Below, piece by piece: positions 37,433-47,009 of a stretch of DNA of 64,000 nucleotides (position 1 is the first letter of the stretch; each line of letters begins with the position of its first letter). Position numbers and translations under genes: made by a program. This DNA is from Saccharobesus litoralis (lineage in GTDB: Bacteria > Pseudomonadota > Gammaproteobacteria > Enterobacterales > Alteromonadaceae). The notes under the pieces are model-generated. The model searched no databases, had not been told where the DNA came from, and saw nothing but the letters and a program-made list of their open reading frames with translations. The stretch lies in assembly GCF_003063625.1 (NCBI RefSeq), contig NZ_CP026605.1, forward strand, positions 1-64,000, in the 5' to 3' direction.

Positions 37433-38914
37433 CTAATACTTAAACCAAGTATTCTTAACGTTGGCATATTGATGCAAAGCAAGTATCGATTTGTCTTTGC
37501 CCATACCTGACTGTTTAATACCGCCAAATGGGGCGGTTGCATCATCTTCACCCCAAGAATTAACATGCACGCTGCCGGCTTTGAGTTGATGCGCAACCCG
37601 ATGCGCGCTTGAAAAATCATCGCTCCAGACACCCGCAGCTAAACCAAATATTGTATCGTTAGCCACAGCTACTGCTTCCTGTTCCGATGCCACTTTAATA
37701 ATGGACAGTACCGGACCGAAAACTTCTTCGCGGGCAATTGTCATATCATTGCTAACATTGGTCAGAATAGTCGGTGCATAATAAGCGCCACCTGATACGG
37801 TATTTAACACTTTGCCGCCGACCAGTAACTCTGCGCCTTGCTCTATTGCCTGATCCACATAAGCTTGCACCCGAGATAAGTGTGCAATGCTATGTGAGGC
37901 ACCCACTCGGCTGGTAATATCTAATGGATCTGCCGGTTGATAAATCTGTGCTTGCTCAAGAAGCAGTGGAATAAACTCATCAGCAATTTCGCTATCAATA
38001 ATCAAACGCGACGCCGCAGAGCAAATTTGTCCTTGATTAAAAAACAAATGCCTTGCCAACGTTTGCGCCGCAAAAGGTAACTGGCGACAGCTTTTCAGCA
38101 CAACAAATGGGCTTTTACCGCCACACTCTAAAGCAAGACGTTTCATATTCGATTGGCCTGCGTACTGCATGATTTTTTTACCGGTTTCTGTTGAGCCAGT
38201 AAAAAAGATCCCATCAATATCCATATGTAATGCCAACGCTTGGCCTGTACTACCGTCACCCGGTAACACATTAAACACACCAGGTGGAATACCTGCCTCA
38301 ATCGCTAATTCAGCCAATTTAATCGCCGAGTAACAAGAACGATCTCCTGGCTTTAATATCACCGAATTACCCATTGCCAACGCGGGGCCAATTTTCCACG
38401 CGGCCATTATCATGGGGTAATTAAACGGCACAATACAAGTAACCACTCCCAATGGCTCATGCGTCACAGTTCCCATAGCGCCATCGCGTGCCGGTGAGCT
38501 GTAATCAAACACCTTATCTAACGCTTGGGCGTACCAACGTATACTTTCCGCACAAACTGGAATATCGTCATTCACTAAGTTTTCAATGCACTTGCCCATT
38601 TCTAAGCAGTCCATCAGCGCAAGCTCGGTGGTCGCAGCATCAATTAAGTCAGCAAACTTCAACAGTATTTTACGCCGCTGGCTAAAATCCAAACCACTCC
38701 AGCGCTTATCTTCAAACGCAGCACGGGCAACACTCACCGCGTGATCAACATCCGCTTGGCTGCCTATACCAACACTTGGCAAAGCACGGCCATCGACTGG
38801 ACTCACTTTTTCAATTTGACGTGCAGACGTCACAGGGTAGGCATGGCCATCAATAACAGCCGTGGTATTGGGGTTAAAATCAGCCGCTAGCTGATGCCAG
38901 TTTGTGTTGTGCAT
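37433..38914 (-). CDS. NAD(P)-dependent aldehyde dehydrogenase
   Basis: 493 aa. Standard ALDH landmarks: PFNYPMIMAAWKIGPALAMG, FFTGSTETGKKIMQ (cofactor glycines), general base Glu in ALECGGKSPFVV, catalytic Cys in FFNQGQICSAASRL, and EEVFGPVLSI. Closest in pattern to PuuC/betaine-aldehyde types. An operator motif lies 38-50 bp upstream, so it is probably part of the arabinose regulon and may oxidise a sugar-derived aldehyde such as glycolaldehyde or a furan aldehyde. Substrate not determinable. Confidence 0.85.
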   Translation of the reverse strand: MHNTNWHQLAADFNPNTTAVIDGHAYPVTSARQIEKVSPVDGRALPSVGIGSQADVDHAVSVARAAFEDKRWSGLDFSQRRKILLKFADLIDAATTELALMDCLEMGKCIENLVNDDIPVCAESIRWYAQALDKVFDYSSPARDGAMGTVTHEPLGVVTCIVPFNYPMIMAAWKIGPALAMGNSVILKPGDRSCYSAIKLAELAIEAGIPPGVFNVLPGDGSTGQALALHMDIDGIFFTGSTETGKKIMQYAGQSNMKRLALECGGKSPFVVLKSCRQLPFAAQTLARHLFFNQGQICSAASRLIIDSEIADEFIPLLLEQAQIYQPADPLDITSRVGASHSIAHLSRVQAYVDQAIEQGAELLVGGKVLNTVSGGAYYAPTILTNVSNDMTIAREEVFGPVLSIIKVASEQEAVAVANDTIFGLAAGVWSDDFSSAHRVAHQLKAGSVHVNSWGEDDATAPFGGIKQSGMGKDKSILALHQYANVKNTWFKY

Positions 38915-38951
38915 GCGTATCTCTTTAAGAACTGAGCTTTTAATCGTCTTT

Positions 38952-38964
38952 TAAGTATTACTCA
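38952..38964. promoter_or_regulatory. putative AraR-type operator of the aldehyde dehydrogenase
   Basis: TAAGTATTACTCA, core GTATTAC, just upstream of the dehydrogenase gene. A weaker TTTAATACTATAAAA lies at about 39064. Confidence 0.55.
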
Positions 38965-39131
38965 TAATTGCCATTTTGAAAGGTGCCAGCCATTACTGGT
39001 TAAAGTACAGGTATGCACCTCACAAAAAAGATTACCGTAACACAAAGCTCTTTTTAATATTATTTTAATACTATAAAATAGTTTTCGAGATAGTAAAACC
39101 GCTTTATTGTCTCCTCATGACTAGAAATAAA

Positions 39132-39177
39132 ACCAAAGCCACCGGTGGCAAATTTGCACCACCGGCACGGCTTTTTT
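39132..39177 (-). terminator. terminator of the PL3 gene
   Basis: Nested stem GCC-accggtgg / ccaccggc-GGC around CAAATTTG, located 10-55 bp past the PL3 stop in the minus direction. An AT-rich tail (CTTTGGTTTTA) follows. Confidence 0.6.
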
Positions 39178-39185
39178 ATGAGTGT

Positions 39186-40364
39186 TTAAAGCCCACTCAC
39201 ATCACTTGTCGAAACATCGCAACTTGGGCTATTCCAAGCTTCACCATATTTAGTTGAAGAACTGCCTTTTTGCACGCCTTGATACTCTTCACATACCGGC
39301 GGATTACCTGAACCGTAATTTTTAATACGTAAGTTACGTATGGTCGCTTTATCGCCATAGTTACTGTTCACTCCAGCAATTGAGCCTATATCTGCGTCTA
39401 TATTCACGTTTTCAATAATCAAATTGCGCGGGCCTCCGTTATTTGTGCAATTTCCGCATGAGCGCCATAGCTTGCCATGTTGACCATAAGCGGTAAAACC
39501 GCCAGTCACTATTGTGGTGCTATTTTTAGAGTTGTGCTGAAAAATTTTGTCAGGGTTGCCACCATAACCTGAGGTCGAGTTATACGCCGAGCCGCCCACT
39601 ATGGTCATCGTTCCGCCTTCAGACTTGTTAGTCGCAGCATCTTCACATATATCATTCCATGTCACATCTGCTAATGTGCAGTTGCCACCGTTACAATGAA
39701 TACCATCCGCACCACCTGACGCAGAAAGCTTAACATTACGCACTGACGAATTATACAAACTGATCACAGCGCCTTGGCTTTCGTCATCTCCACTACAACT
39801 CAAACCTATAGTCTTACCACCACAATCAACAAAAGTATGCAGCAACGATGCGCCCGCATAACATTCGCTGCTATCGCCTACCCGTAAAAAAGACCAAAGC
39901 TGACCAGCCCCACCCCAATACGAATACAGGCGAGCATCGGCTCCGGCATACATACTCATGCCCCATAGATCAATCGCTTTACCACTGAATTTAGAGATCA
40001 TAGAAAAATGGCCGTCACCACGATCATCGATCCACCATCTTTGATTATCACCACCTAGGTAATCCCATTGGCGTAACTCTGCGCCATCGCCAGCGTTCCA
40101 CTCCCATACATCCAGAGATTTACCGCTGTTTACATTAACAATTGAGTAAGTGCCGTCACCTAACGCCGTTACATCAAATTGTTGATTGCCATAACCTAAG
40201 GTATTCCAAGTCATGACATTAGCACCATTTTCTGTACTGAAGTTTTCAACATCCAGCGCATTACCATTGTGTTTAGAAACAATAACGTAGCGCCCAGACG
40301 ATAGCGCCGCCAATGATTGACAGCTATATAAAATTAGAAACAGCGTAATGAATTTTTTAAACAT
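39186..40364 (-). CDS. pectate lyase PL3 with N-terminal CBM13 (ricin-type) module
   Basis: 392 aa, secreted (MFKKFITLFLILYSCQSLAA). Residues about 22-155 form a beta-trefoil with three repeated units (GRYVIVSKHNGNALDVEN, KSLDVWEWNAGDGAELRQWD, KAIDLWGMSM...ADARLYSYW). Residues about 165-392 are a right-handed beta-helix with PL3 signatures: GADGIHCNGGNCTL, DICEDAATNKSEGGTM, NPDKIFQHNSKN, GKLWRSCGNC. It cleaves polygalacturonate by beta-elimination with Ca2+. Divergent from the PL1 gene with an operator between them. The same trefoil module recurs in PL1 (C-terminal) and GH43 at 53893. Confidence 0.9.
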   Translation of the reverse strand: MFKKFITLFLILYSCQSLAALSSGRYVIVSKHNGNALDVENFSTENGANVMTWNTLGYGNQQFDVTALGDGTYSIVNVNSGKSLDVWEWNAGDGAELRQWDYLGGDNQRWWIDDRGDGHFSMISKFSGKAIDLWGMSMYAGADARLYSYWGGAGQLWSFLRVGDSSECYAGASLLHTFVDCGGKTIGLSCSGDDESQGAVISLYNSSVRNVKLSASGGADGIHCNGGNCTLADVTWNDICEDAATNKSEGGTMTIVGGSAYNSTSGYGGNPDKIFQHNSKNSTTIVTGGFTAYGQHGKLWRSCGNCTNNGGPRNLIIENVNIDADIGSIAGVNSNYGDKATIRNLRIKNYGSGNPPVCEEYQGVQKGSSSTKYGEAWNSPSCDVSTSDVSGL

Positions 40365-40504
40365 AGTTTTCCCTTTGAAATAAGTTATTTTTCTTTCATG
40401 TTATGTAATGGACAAGACGCCCATCTTTTTGATCGTCACTAGCAAAAGCCAAGCTATTTACCTAATGATCAGCTTAATAATCAGAGATGATCATTTGCGA
40501 TATT

Positions 40505-40517
40505 ATCGTATTACTAA
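40505..40517. promoter_or_regulatory. putative AraR-type operator between PL3 and PL1
   Basis: ATCGTATTACTAA, core GTATTAC, about 140 bp upstream of the PL3 start. The rest of the 526-bp gap is AT-rich. It includes AATAGTCAAAGCGATCAG (40737-40754), an 18-bp fragment of the TATAGTC hairpin element. Confidence 0.6.
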
Positions 40518-40890
40518 ATAAAGTAAAACGACTTATATTAGGCGATTTAAAACTAATTTAACAATAAATATACATACCATATAACAATAAAAGCTATTTT
40601 ATCGCCAGCCCAGATATTACGGCTGTTTGCCACTCGTCATCGCTAATTAACAACAAAAATGAGTGTTTAATTGGATTGACGAGTTGGCAAAGACAAATAT
40701 ACTTATTTGCGATGTCAACGCTTATTGCTGTTAAACAATAGTCAAAGCGATCAGCATCCTTGTTGTTACTTAAGGTACAAATCAAACAAATTTGCCACCG
40801 ATAGCAATATAAAAAAAATAGAAACATAGACAAAGTAAAAAGCGAATAAAACACAATCAAAAACCAATAAATATTTCAAAGGAAACAATA

Positions 40891-42441
40891 ATGAAAACCA
40901 GAAATTTATTTAAGTTAGCCACACTCAGCGGCGTTATGATGTCGGCACTTTACGCTAGTTCTACCATGGCTAGCGGCTTTCACACGCAAAATGGTGGCAC
41001 AACAGGTGGCGCTGGTGGCCAAGTGGTTTATGCCACAACCGGTACTCAAATCCATGAAGCCTTATGTAACCGCGCTTCGAGTGACACACCTATCATTATT
41101 CACGTTGAAGGCACAATCAACCACGGCAATACCAGCAAGGTATCTGGCGATAGCTGTAATACCGCAGCCGATAAAATTGAAATTAAAGAAGTCAGTAATA
41201 TTTCGATTATTGGGGTGGGCAACGGTGCTTTATTCGATCAGTTAGGTATTCATTTACGCGCAGCATCTAATATTATTATTCAAAACGTACATGTTCGAAA
41301 CGTCAAAAAATCCGGTTCGCCTATTTCTAATGGCGGCGATGCTATCGGTATGGAAAGCGATGTTTTTAATGTATGGGTTGATCACGCAACGTTGGAAGCC
41401 AGTGGTGGTGAAAGCGCTGGCTACGATGCCCTATTTGACATGAAAGCCAATACAAAATACGTAACCCTGTCTTACAGTATTTTACGTAATTCAGGACGCG
41501 GCGGTTTAGTCGGCTCTAGCGACAGCGACGACAGCAATGGCCCAGTGACTTTCCACCACAACTTATATCAGAACATTGACTCTCGTACCCCATTACTGCG
41601 TCATGCCACCGCTCATGCTTATAACAACCATTATGTCAGTATTAATGAGTCTGGCATGAACCCTAGAATTGGCGGCGAGATGCGTGCCGAAAATAATTAC
41701 TTTGAAGATTCTAAAGACGTGCTAGGTACGTTTTACACCAATGATATGGGCTACTGGCAAGTTTCAGGCAATATTTGGGACAATATTACATGGACAGACG
41801 ACGCTAGCAAAAATCACCCAGCAGGCCCTAACCCAACTTCAACCACTTCGGTTAGCATTCCTTACAGCTATAGTTTAGATAACGCATCCTGCGTACCTAA
41901 CATTGTTGCCGCCACAGCGGGCGCTAACAAGGGACTATTAACATCTGACGGTAGTTGCGGTACTACTGGTGGCGGTAACGACGGTTCAGGCAGTTCAAAC
42001 AATGGTACAGTGAATGGCACTTACCGTATCACCCCTGTGCACAGTGGCAGCGCGCTAGACGTGGATTATTGTGGCAATACCAACGGCACCAACATTCACC
42101 AGTGGGGTTGGTTAAATAACGATTGTCAAAAATTCAATATCTCATCTGTGGATGGTATATGGCACCGTATTTCACCCGTTGTAGCACCAACTTTAGGCTT
42201 TGATGTTGACTCGTTATCGACTAGTGCCGGCGCGAACATTATGCTTTGGGACTACTGGGGCGGCGCGAATCAACAATTTAGATTCCAAAGCGCGGGTTCA
42301 GGTAAATGGCGCATCATCAACCGCAATAGTGAGTTATGTTTAGATGTTGCTGGAAACTCAGCCAATGCCGGTGCTAACTTGCATCAATGGACTTGTATTT
42401 CAGGCGCAGAAAATCAAATGTTTGAATTAACCCGCCAGTAA
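40891..42441 (+). CDS. pectate lyase PL1 with C-terminal CBM13 module
   Basis: 516 aa, secreted (signal ending SSTMA). The parallel beta-helix of PL1 covers about residues 28-355: HVEGTINHGNTSKV, NIIIQNVHVRNV, DAIGMESDVFNVWVDHATLE, YDALFDMKANTKYVTLSYS, VTFHHNLYQNIDSRTPLLRH (R-T-P-L-L-R catalytic Arg region). A Gly/Ser linker (GGGNDGSGSSNNG) leads to a ricin-type trefoil (about 378-516: GSALDVDYCGNTNGTNIHQW, GANIMLWDYWGGANQQF, ANLHQWTCISGAENQMF). Cuts the galacturonan backbone that carries the arabinan side chains. Confidence 0.92.
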   Translation: MKTRNLFKLATLSGVMMSALYASSTMASGFHTQNGGTTGGAGGQVVYATTGTQIHEALCNRASSDTPIIIHVEGTINHGNTSKVSGDSCNTAADKIEIKEVSNISIIGVGNGALFDQLGIHLRAASNIIIQNVHVRNVKKSGSPISNGGDAIGMESDVFNVWVDHATLEASGGESAGYDALFDMKANTKYVTLSYSILRNSGRGGLVGSSDSDDSNGPVTFHHNLYQNIDSRTPLLRHATAHAYNNHYVSINESGMNPRIGGEMRAENNYFEDSKDVLGTFYTNDMGYWQVSGNIWDNITWTDDASKNHPAGPNPTSTTSVSIPYSYSLDNASCVPNIVAATAGANKGLLTSDGSCGTTGGGNDGSGSSNNGTVNGTYRITPVHSGSALDVDYCGNTNGTNIHQWGWLNNDCQKFNISSVDGIWHRISPVVAPTLGFDVDSLSTSAGANIMLWDYWGGANQQFRFQSAGSGKWRIINRNSELCLDVAGNSANAGANLHQWTCISGAENQMFELTRQ

Positions 42442-42461
42442 ACAAACCGTTTGATATTAAA

Positions 42462-42490
42462 CAGGGGCGATCTCACGCCCCTGTTTTTTT
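42462..42490 (+). terminator. rho-independent terminator of PL1
   Basis: CAGGGGCG, ATCTCA loop, CGCCCCTG and seven T, 20 bp past the stop. Confidence 0.92.
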
Positions 42491-42518
42491 AGTCTGTGAT
42501 TACTTTGTTATTATTATG

Positions 42519-44966
42519 TTATTCAGTAATTGGATAATAACTCAATGTTGCTGGCTTTAACCCTTGGCCGGTTACACGAATGTTGACGGCAGAACTGGAT
42601 TGGTTCGATTGGATAACAGCCAGTAATTTACCACGAAAAGTCCGGCGTTTATTTTGCTTAAAACTCTCATTCGAACGGGGATCGGCATTGCCTAATGCCA
42701 GTAACTTAGCTCCGCCAGTTACACTTACCGTCAATGTTTGGTCATATTGCCAAAAATAGACAGGATTGCCCGACTGATCTAACAATTGAATTGGCACATA
42801 GCTAATATCATAGCCATCCGCCTTTAATGCTTTAGGTTCAGGTGAAATGGCAATTTGTTGTGGCTTTTCACTGCTGGTTAACGTCCAAGTTGCCTGCAGT
42901 TTTTTATCCTTGTCGTACCCTTTCGCCACTAATTGCCCAGGTTGATAAGTAACAGCGAATTTTGCTGTTAGCTGATCGTGTTCAGTTAAATATTTTGACG
43001 CTATCACTTGATTATTCAACACTAATTCAACGTACGGATGCTGTGTAAAAACTGACACGTTAAGCTTTTTGCCCTCAAAACCAGGCCATGTCCAATTTGG
43101 ATGAATATCGGCATAGGTCCAATTTAAGTACCAATCCGCTTTAGGCTCAGGCTGTAAAGATAAGGTCGGCGACTCAACAAACATTGATATAGAATGTTGA
43201 CCGGTTTGCCACAACACATCTCGATAGTATGCGGCGGGGCGTTTGTTGCCTAGCGCATCAATATCACCGCAATATGCCAGTGTCCAAGGGTAATCTGCTA
43301 GCCCTTGCCATTCGGGCGCGTAACCTGTCCAGCCGATAGAAGCTTCCCCTAAATAATCCCAGCCTGTCCAGACAAAGTCGCCAATTACAAATGGCTTATC
43401 TTTAACAAACTGCCAGTATTCATAAGCTTGATTAGGATAAGTTTCAGAGCCATACATGATTTGACTATAACCTTTAGCAAAATCATGTTGATAATTATGT
43501 GGCTGATAGTTGTAGCCAACCACATCAAACTGCGGCAATAACATTTTACCCGCATCACCCGAAATATTAGCGCCAATCGTAAAAGGACGCGACGTATCGA
43601 AACGTTTAGCATAGGCAATCAATTTAGCGGCGGTATCACGCCCTAACTCATTCCACTGCTCGGGAATTTCATTACCTAAACTCCACATGATGACACTCGG
43701 ATGATTACGATCACGCTGCACAAAGCGTTTAAGATCGTGCTGCCATTCTTGTTGGAACACGGCAGCATAGCCATTTACGTGATCCCACTTTTTTTCATTC
43801 CAGCTATCAAATACCTCATTGATCACTAACAATCCATGCCGATCCGCCGCATCAAGAAAAGCACTAGACGGCGGGTTATGCGCACTGCGAACTGCATTGT
43901 AACCTGCAGCTAATATACGCTTAACCTTGCGTTCTTCCGCCACAGGATGCGCGGCTGCGCCAAGTAGATAATTATCATGATGAATATTCATACCTTTTAG
44001 CAGCATGGGCTGCTTGTTTAACAAAAAGCCTGTTTGGCTATTAAAGTCTAAAGTCCGAATACCGAAGGTCGTGGTTAAGCTGTCAACTGGCTTCTTGCCT
44101 AAGTATAGCGTTTGCTTTAATTGGTACAGATGAGGATCACTTGGCTGCCAGCGCTGCGGTTTATCAATCTGCACAGTCTTGGTCAGTTGAGTCGTTTTTG
44201 CTTTATCTAACGCAATATTGCGCTGCTCGCTCGCTATTAACCGTTCACCAATGTAAATCTGACTTTTCAAGCTTATCGATTTGGCTAGATCATTATTATG
44301 ACGAAAATGCGCTTCAGCCTGCCTTGACCACGCCAACTCGTTAGCTATGTGCAATGTTGCTCGATGACTATCAGCTTGTTGAGTAACCACGGTAGCCGTA
44401 TTCGGTACAAAATAAACATGACCATGTTGGCTTAATGTCACTTGGCGATAGATCCCTGAACCACTATACCAACGGCTATTTTTCTCTGGGTTATGCACCC
44501 TTACCGCCAACACATTGTTTTTATTTGCAACAATATAAGGCGTAATATCGACAGAAAACCCCGTATAACCATAGGTTTGTTGATAAGCTAATTGACCATT
44601 CACAAACACTTGCGGTTGCATATACACCCCATCAAAGTGCACAAAATACTGCTGTTCGGCATTCAATGGTGGCAGGTGCTTACGGTACCAACCAACTCCC
44701 CCAACACTGTAACCCGTATCGTATTTATCTTGTGATTGCGCTGAGAATGGGCTGGTCGTACCGGGTATGTCTTCAATCGACCAATCATGAGGAATAGATA
44801 ATTGTCGCCATTGACTGTCGTCAAAATTAGCTAAAGCAAATGCCGGATTATCGCCGAGTTGAAAACGCCAATCGACATTAAGCGGTTGGCTTGCCAGCAA
44901 AGGACAAGATCCAATAATCAATAAAAAATGAAACCGTAAAATAATACGCAGCAACTTGGTTAACAT
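42519..44966 (-). CDS. GH2 beta-galactosidase-type enzyme
   Basis: About 815 aa. Start uncertain: ATG at 44966 gives the best signal peptide (MLTKLLRIILRFHFLLIIGS, lipobox-like IIGSC); an ATG four codons and a GTG nine codons earlier are also in frame. N-terminal jelly roll (SIPHDWSIEDIPGT, GVGWYRKHLPPLN), Ig-like domain, then the barrel: LKGMNIHHDNYLLGAA, YNAVRSAHNPPSSAFLDAAD, acid/base Glu in IMWSLGNEIPEQW, nucleophile Glu in MYGSETYPNQ. Likely removes beta-galactose from pectic galactan side chains. No locus operator is visible upstream. Confidence 0.87.
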   Translation of the reverse strand: MLTKLLRIILRFHFLLIIGSCPLLASQPLNVDWRFQLGDNPAFALANFDDSQWRQLSIPHDWSIEDIPGTTSPFSAQSQDKYDTGYSVGGVGWYRKHLPPLNAEQQYFVHFDGVYMQPQVFVNGQLAYQQTYGYTGFSVDITPYIVANKNNVLAVRVHNPEKNSRWYSGSGIYRQVTLSQHGHVYFVPNTATVVTQQADSHRATLHIANELAWSRQAEAHFRHNNDLAKSISLKSQIYIGERLIASEQRNIALDKAKTTQLTKTVQIDKPQRWQPSDPHLYQLKQTLYLGKKPVDSLTTTFGIRTLDFNSQTGFLLNKQPMLLKGMNIHHDNYLLGAAAHPVAEERKVKRILAAGYNAVRSAHNPPSSAFLDAADRHGLLVINEVFDSWNEKKWDHVNGYAAVFQQEWQHDLKRFVQRDRNHPSVIMWSLGNEIPEQWNELGRDTAAKLIAYAKRFDTSRPFTIGANISGDAGKMLLPQFDVVGYNYQPHNYQHDFAKGYSQIMYGSETYPNQAYEYWQFVKDKPFVIGDFVWTGWDYLGEASIGWTGYAPEWQGLADYPWTLAYCGDIDALGNKRPAAYYRDVLWQTGQHSISMFVESPTLSLQPEPKADWYLNWTYADIHPNWTWPGFEGKKLNVSVFTQHPYVELVLNNQVIASKYLTEHDQLTAKFAVTYQPGQLVAKGYDKDKKLQATWTLTSSEKPQQIAISPEPKALKADGYDISYVPIQLLDQSGNPVYFWQYDQTLTVSVTGGAKLLALGNADPRSNESFKQNKRRTFRGKLLAVIQSNQSSSAVNIRVTGQGLKPATLSYYPITE

Positions 44967-45142
44967 ATCAACACCCATCGATAACAAAAACACAGGGTAA
45001 CAAAATTACCCTAAAAGGCAATTTAAATACCTTTGTTTTAATTAGCAACCGCTCACCCGTTAACATAATCTATTAAACTTACACTCGATTTGCGGATGTA
45101 AAACCCTGCCACCAAAATAGGGTTGTATAATAGGGCTGGCTT

Positions 45143-45207
45143 TATGCTAGCTAATCCAGTGTATTAAATTAGCGCTCGAATTACGGGTATAAAACCTTCC
45201 CTACAAA
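45143..45207. repeat. direct repeat on the left of hipBA
   Basis: TATGCTAGCTAATCCAGTGT, ATTAAATTAGCGCTCGAATT, ACGGGTATAAAACC-TCCCTACAA. Matches 46849-46912 on the other side of hipBA. A diverged third copy (CTCGATTTGCGGATGTAAAA) is at about 45085-45115. Confidence 0.7.
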
Positions 45208-45217
45208 GTACACAGCT

Positions 45218-46468
45218 TTAGATATCAAGCTGCTTTTTACGTTGCTCAAATACCTTCAATATCTCGTTTGCTGTCGATTTTGTAAGCCCAGCATTAGAAA
45301 AAATTGCCTGAGCATTGCTCAGAACAGCTAATATCTCATCAGCCATTTGTCGCACAGCTTTTAATTTAATTCCGGCATGTCTTGCCATGACATCCAAGCT
45401 GTTTTTCGAAGGTACTACACCGTTACCGTCAAACGAAGTCATATGTTGTCCATATGGTGAAGGTGAATAGATAACGTCATAAAATGGAGATAGTGTCCAA
45501 TCGCCGTTGTCTGAACATAAAAACGCAAAATTCTTTGCGTGATCATCTTGGTTACTAATAAGGTAATTAAATAGCGCACGTTTAATTAACTTTTCAGCCT
45601 CTTTAGCGCCGCACATCACTTGTGTCGCTTTTACCAAGTCGACATAGTCGAGCGAAGGTTCTCGAAAAGGTGCATCTAACAGGCCACTTGCAGAAATCAT
45701 GTGAAGTCGGCCATTGCTATTACTTCCAACACAATCAAACCTATCTTGACGCAACCAATATCGGCCGCTCCCTGCATCAAACAAGTCAAATACAGGTGTT
45801 TCGATGCCACAGGCATTGGCTAATTGCATGCAACAGAATTCAACAAGGCTTTCCTCGTGCTTCAAATCGAATTTTTCAGAAGTCAGCTTGATAATGCAAT
45901 GCTTGCCAACAGCGTCTCTTTTAGTGGTATAAGTTCCATCCGCCAGTATTGTCGCGTTTATTTTTGGTCTGGCACCACCAGAGCCACCGGCATTCATTAG
46001 ATGCTCAACAAATTCCGTTTCAACACCTTCAAATTCTTCTACCGCTTGTTGACCGAGTTTTTGGATCGTATAACTTTGTTCAAACTCTTGCTCTGTAAGA
46101 TGAAGTTCAGGCTCATAGTAAAGCGCGCCTAAACAATTACTTCCAATGTATGACAAACGCTCCAACTGAGACACAGTCTTCGGATTGATGTCGTTTTTAC
46201 GAAAAATCCGATCCATCAAGTACAAGCCCCAGCCGTCGGGTAAGCTATCGGCAAACACGCCATGTAATTTCTTATGCGGTGTTAGTGGTGCTTTTTGAAG
46301 GCCGTCATTAAATTCAAGAGTAAAAGGCGCAATAGAAGTGGCATAGTGCTCAAGGTAATGTTCATTGTATTGAAAAAAGATACCTTGGTTATTTTCTGCG
46401 AGCTCACCAATATTAATCGATGAGCCATCAGATAGACGTCGTTTTACTAAAAGCTTATGGTTTAGCAT
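45218..46468 (-). CDS. hipA: HipA-type serine/threonine kinase toxin
   Basis: 416 aa. HipA landmarks: HKKLHGVFADSLPDGWGLYLMD, SYIGSNCLGALYYEPE, the Gly-rich loop NAGGSGGARPK, HCIIKLTSEKF (ATP Lys), PVFDLFDAGSGRYWLRQDRFD, catalytic LISNQDDHAKNFAFL and metal-binding SPFYDVIYSP. Kinases of this family stop growth by phosphorylating glutamyl-tRNA synthetase or other targets. Its ATG overlaps the end of hipB by 14 nt. All key residues appear intact, so the toxin should be active. The pair is flanked by direct repeats, suggesting acquisition as a unit. Confidence 0.92.
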   Translation of the reverse strand: MLNHKLLVKRRLSDGSSINIGELAENNQGIFFQYNEHYLEHYATSIAPFTLEFNDGLQKAPLTPHKKLHGVFADSLPDGWGLYLMDRIFRKNDINPKTVSQLERLSYIGSNCLGALYYEPELHLTEQEFEQSYTIQKLGQQAVEEFEGVETEFVEHLMNAGGSGGARPKINATILADGTYTTKRDAVGKHCIIKLTSEKFDLKHEESLVEFCCMQLANACGIETPVFDLFDAGSGRYWLRQDRFDCVGSNSNGRLHMISASGLLDAPFREPSLDYVDLVKATQVMCGAKEAEKLIKRALFNYLISNQDDHAKNFAFLCSDNGDWTLSPFYDVIYSPSPYGQHMTSFDGNGVVPSKNSLDVMARHAGIKLKAVRQMADEILAVLSNAQAIFSNAGLTKSTANEILKVFEQRKKQLDI

Positions 46469-46736
46469 GTGACTTTAAAACCTCATCAATACTCTTGGGT
46501 GATACTTCCAATTCAGTGAGCAATTTCACTTTTTTGAGTTGCGCCACTGCCGCATATAACATGAGAAACTGCCTAAGAGATATTTCGCCTGTCGCTTCAA
46601 ACTTACGGATGGTGCTATCTGGTACGCCAGACTTGTCGACCAAAGCCTTCACACTCAATTTTTTTTGCTTACGCATCTGCCGAATAAACTGACTTAGCTC
46701 TAGTTGTAAGTCAAAAGGGGTATAAATATCTAACAT
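46455..46736 (-). CDS. hipB: HipB-type XRE antitoxin
   Basis: 93 aa. Start at MLDIYTPFDLQ (46736) with AGAGGTGG just upstream. XRE helix-turn-helix: QFIRQMRKQKKLSVKALVDK, SGVPDSTIRKFEATGEISLR, QFLMLYAAVAQL. It neutralises HipA and represses the operon in known systems. Two palindromic sites lie immediately upstream. Confidence 0.88.
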   Translation of the reverse strand: MLDIYTPFDLQLELSQFIRQMRKQKKLSVKALVDKSGVPDSTIRKFEATGEISLRQFLMLYAAVAQLKKVKLLTELEVSPKSIDEVLKSHAKP

Positions 46737-46753
46737 AGCCACCTCTATATAAT

Positions 46754-46811
46754 TGCTACAATAATAGCATATCAAGGTTATAAATCGACACTTTTGCTAC
46801 AATGATAGCAA
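46754..46811. promoter_or_regulatory. two HipB-type operators
   Basis: TGCTACAATAATAGCA (46754-46769) and TTGCTACAATGATAGCAA (46794-46811) are the same palindrome (TGCTA-N6-TAGCA), 41 bp apart centre to centre. They sit just upstream of hipB, where the autorepressor would bind. Confidence 0.75.
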
Positions 46812-46848
46812 TTTAGTTACTCATGGATTGTCTTGTAGAAATGACTCC

Positions 46849-46912
46849 ATGCTAGCTAACCCTGTGTATTAAACTGGCACTCGATTTGCGGGTGTAAAAC
46901 CCTGCCTACAAG
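46849..46912. repeat. direct repeat on the right of hipBA
   Basis: ATGCTAGCTAACCCTGTGTA, TTAAACTGGCACTCGATTTG, CGGGTGTAAAACCCTGCCTA: same orientation as 45143-45207. Confidence 0.7.
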
Positions 46913-46956
46913 ATACGAACACAAACTGTGATAACTGATCGTTAAACGCTAAACAC

Positions 46957-46984
46957 AAAAAAGCCGATCTAGGATCGGCTTTTT
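46957..46984 (-). terminator. terminator of the TonB receptor gene
   Basis: AAAAAGCCGATC, TAG loop, GATCGGCTTTTT, 26 bp past the stop. The symmetric A and T tails would let it work in both directions. Confidence 0.85.
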
Positions 46985-47009
46985 CAACAGGTTTAAATGT
47001 TACTCAGGA

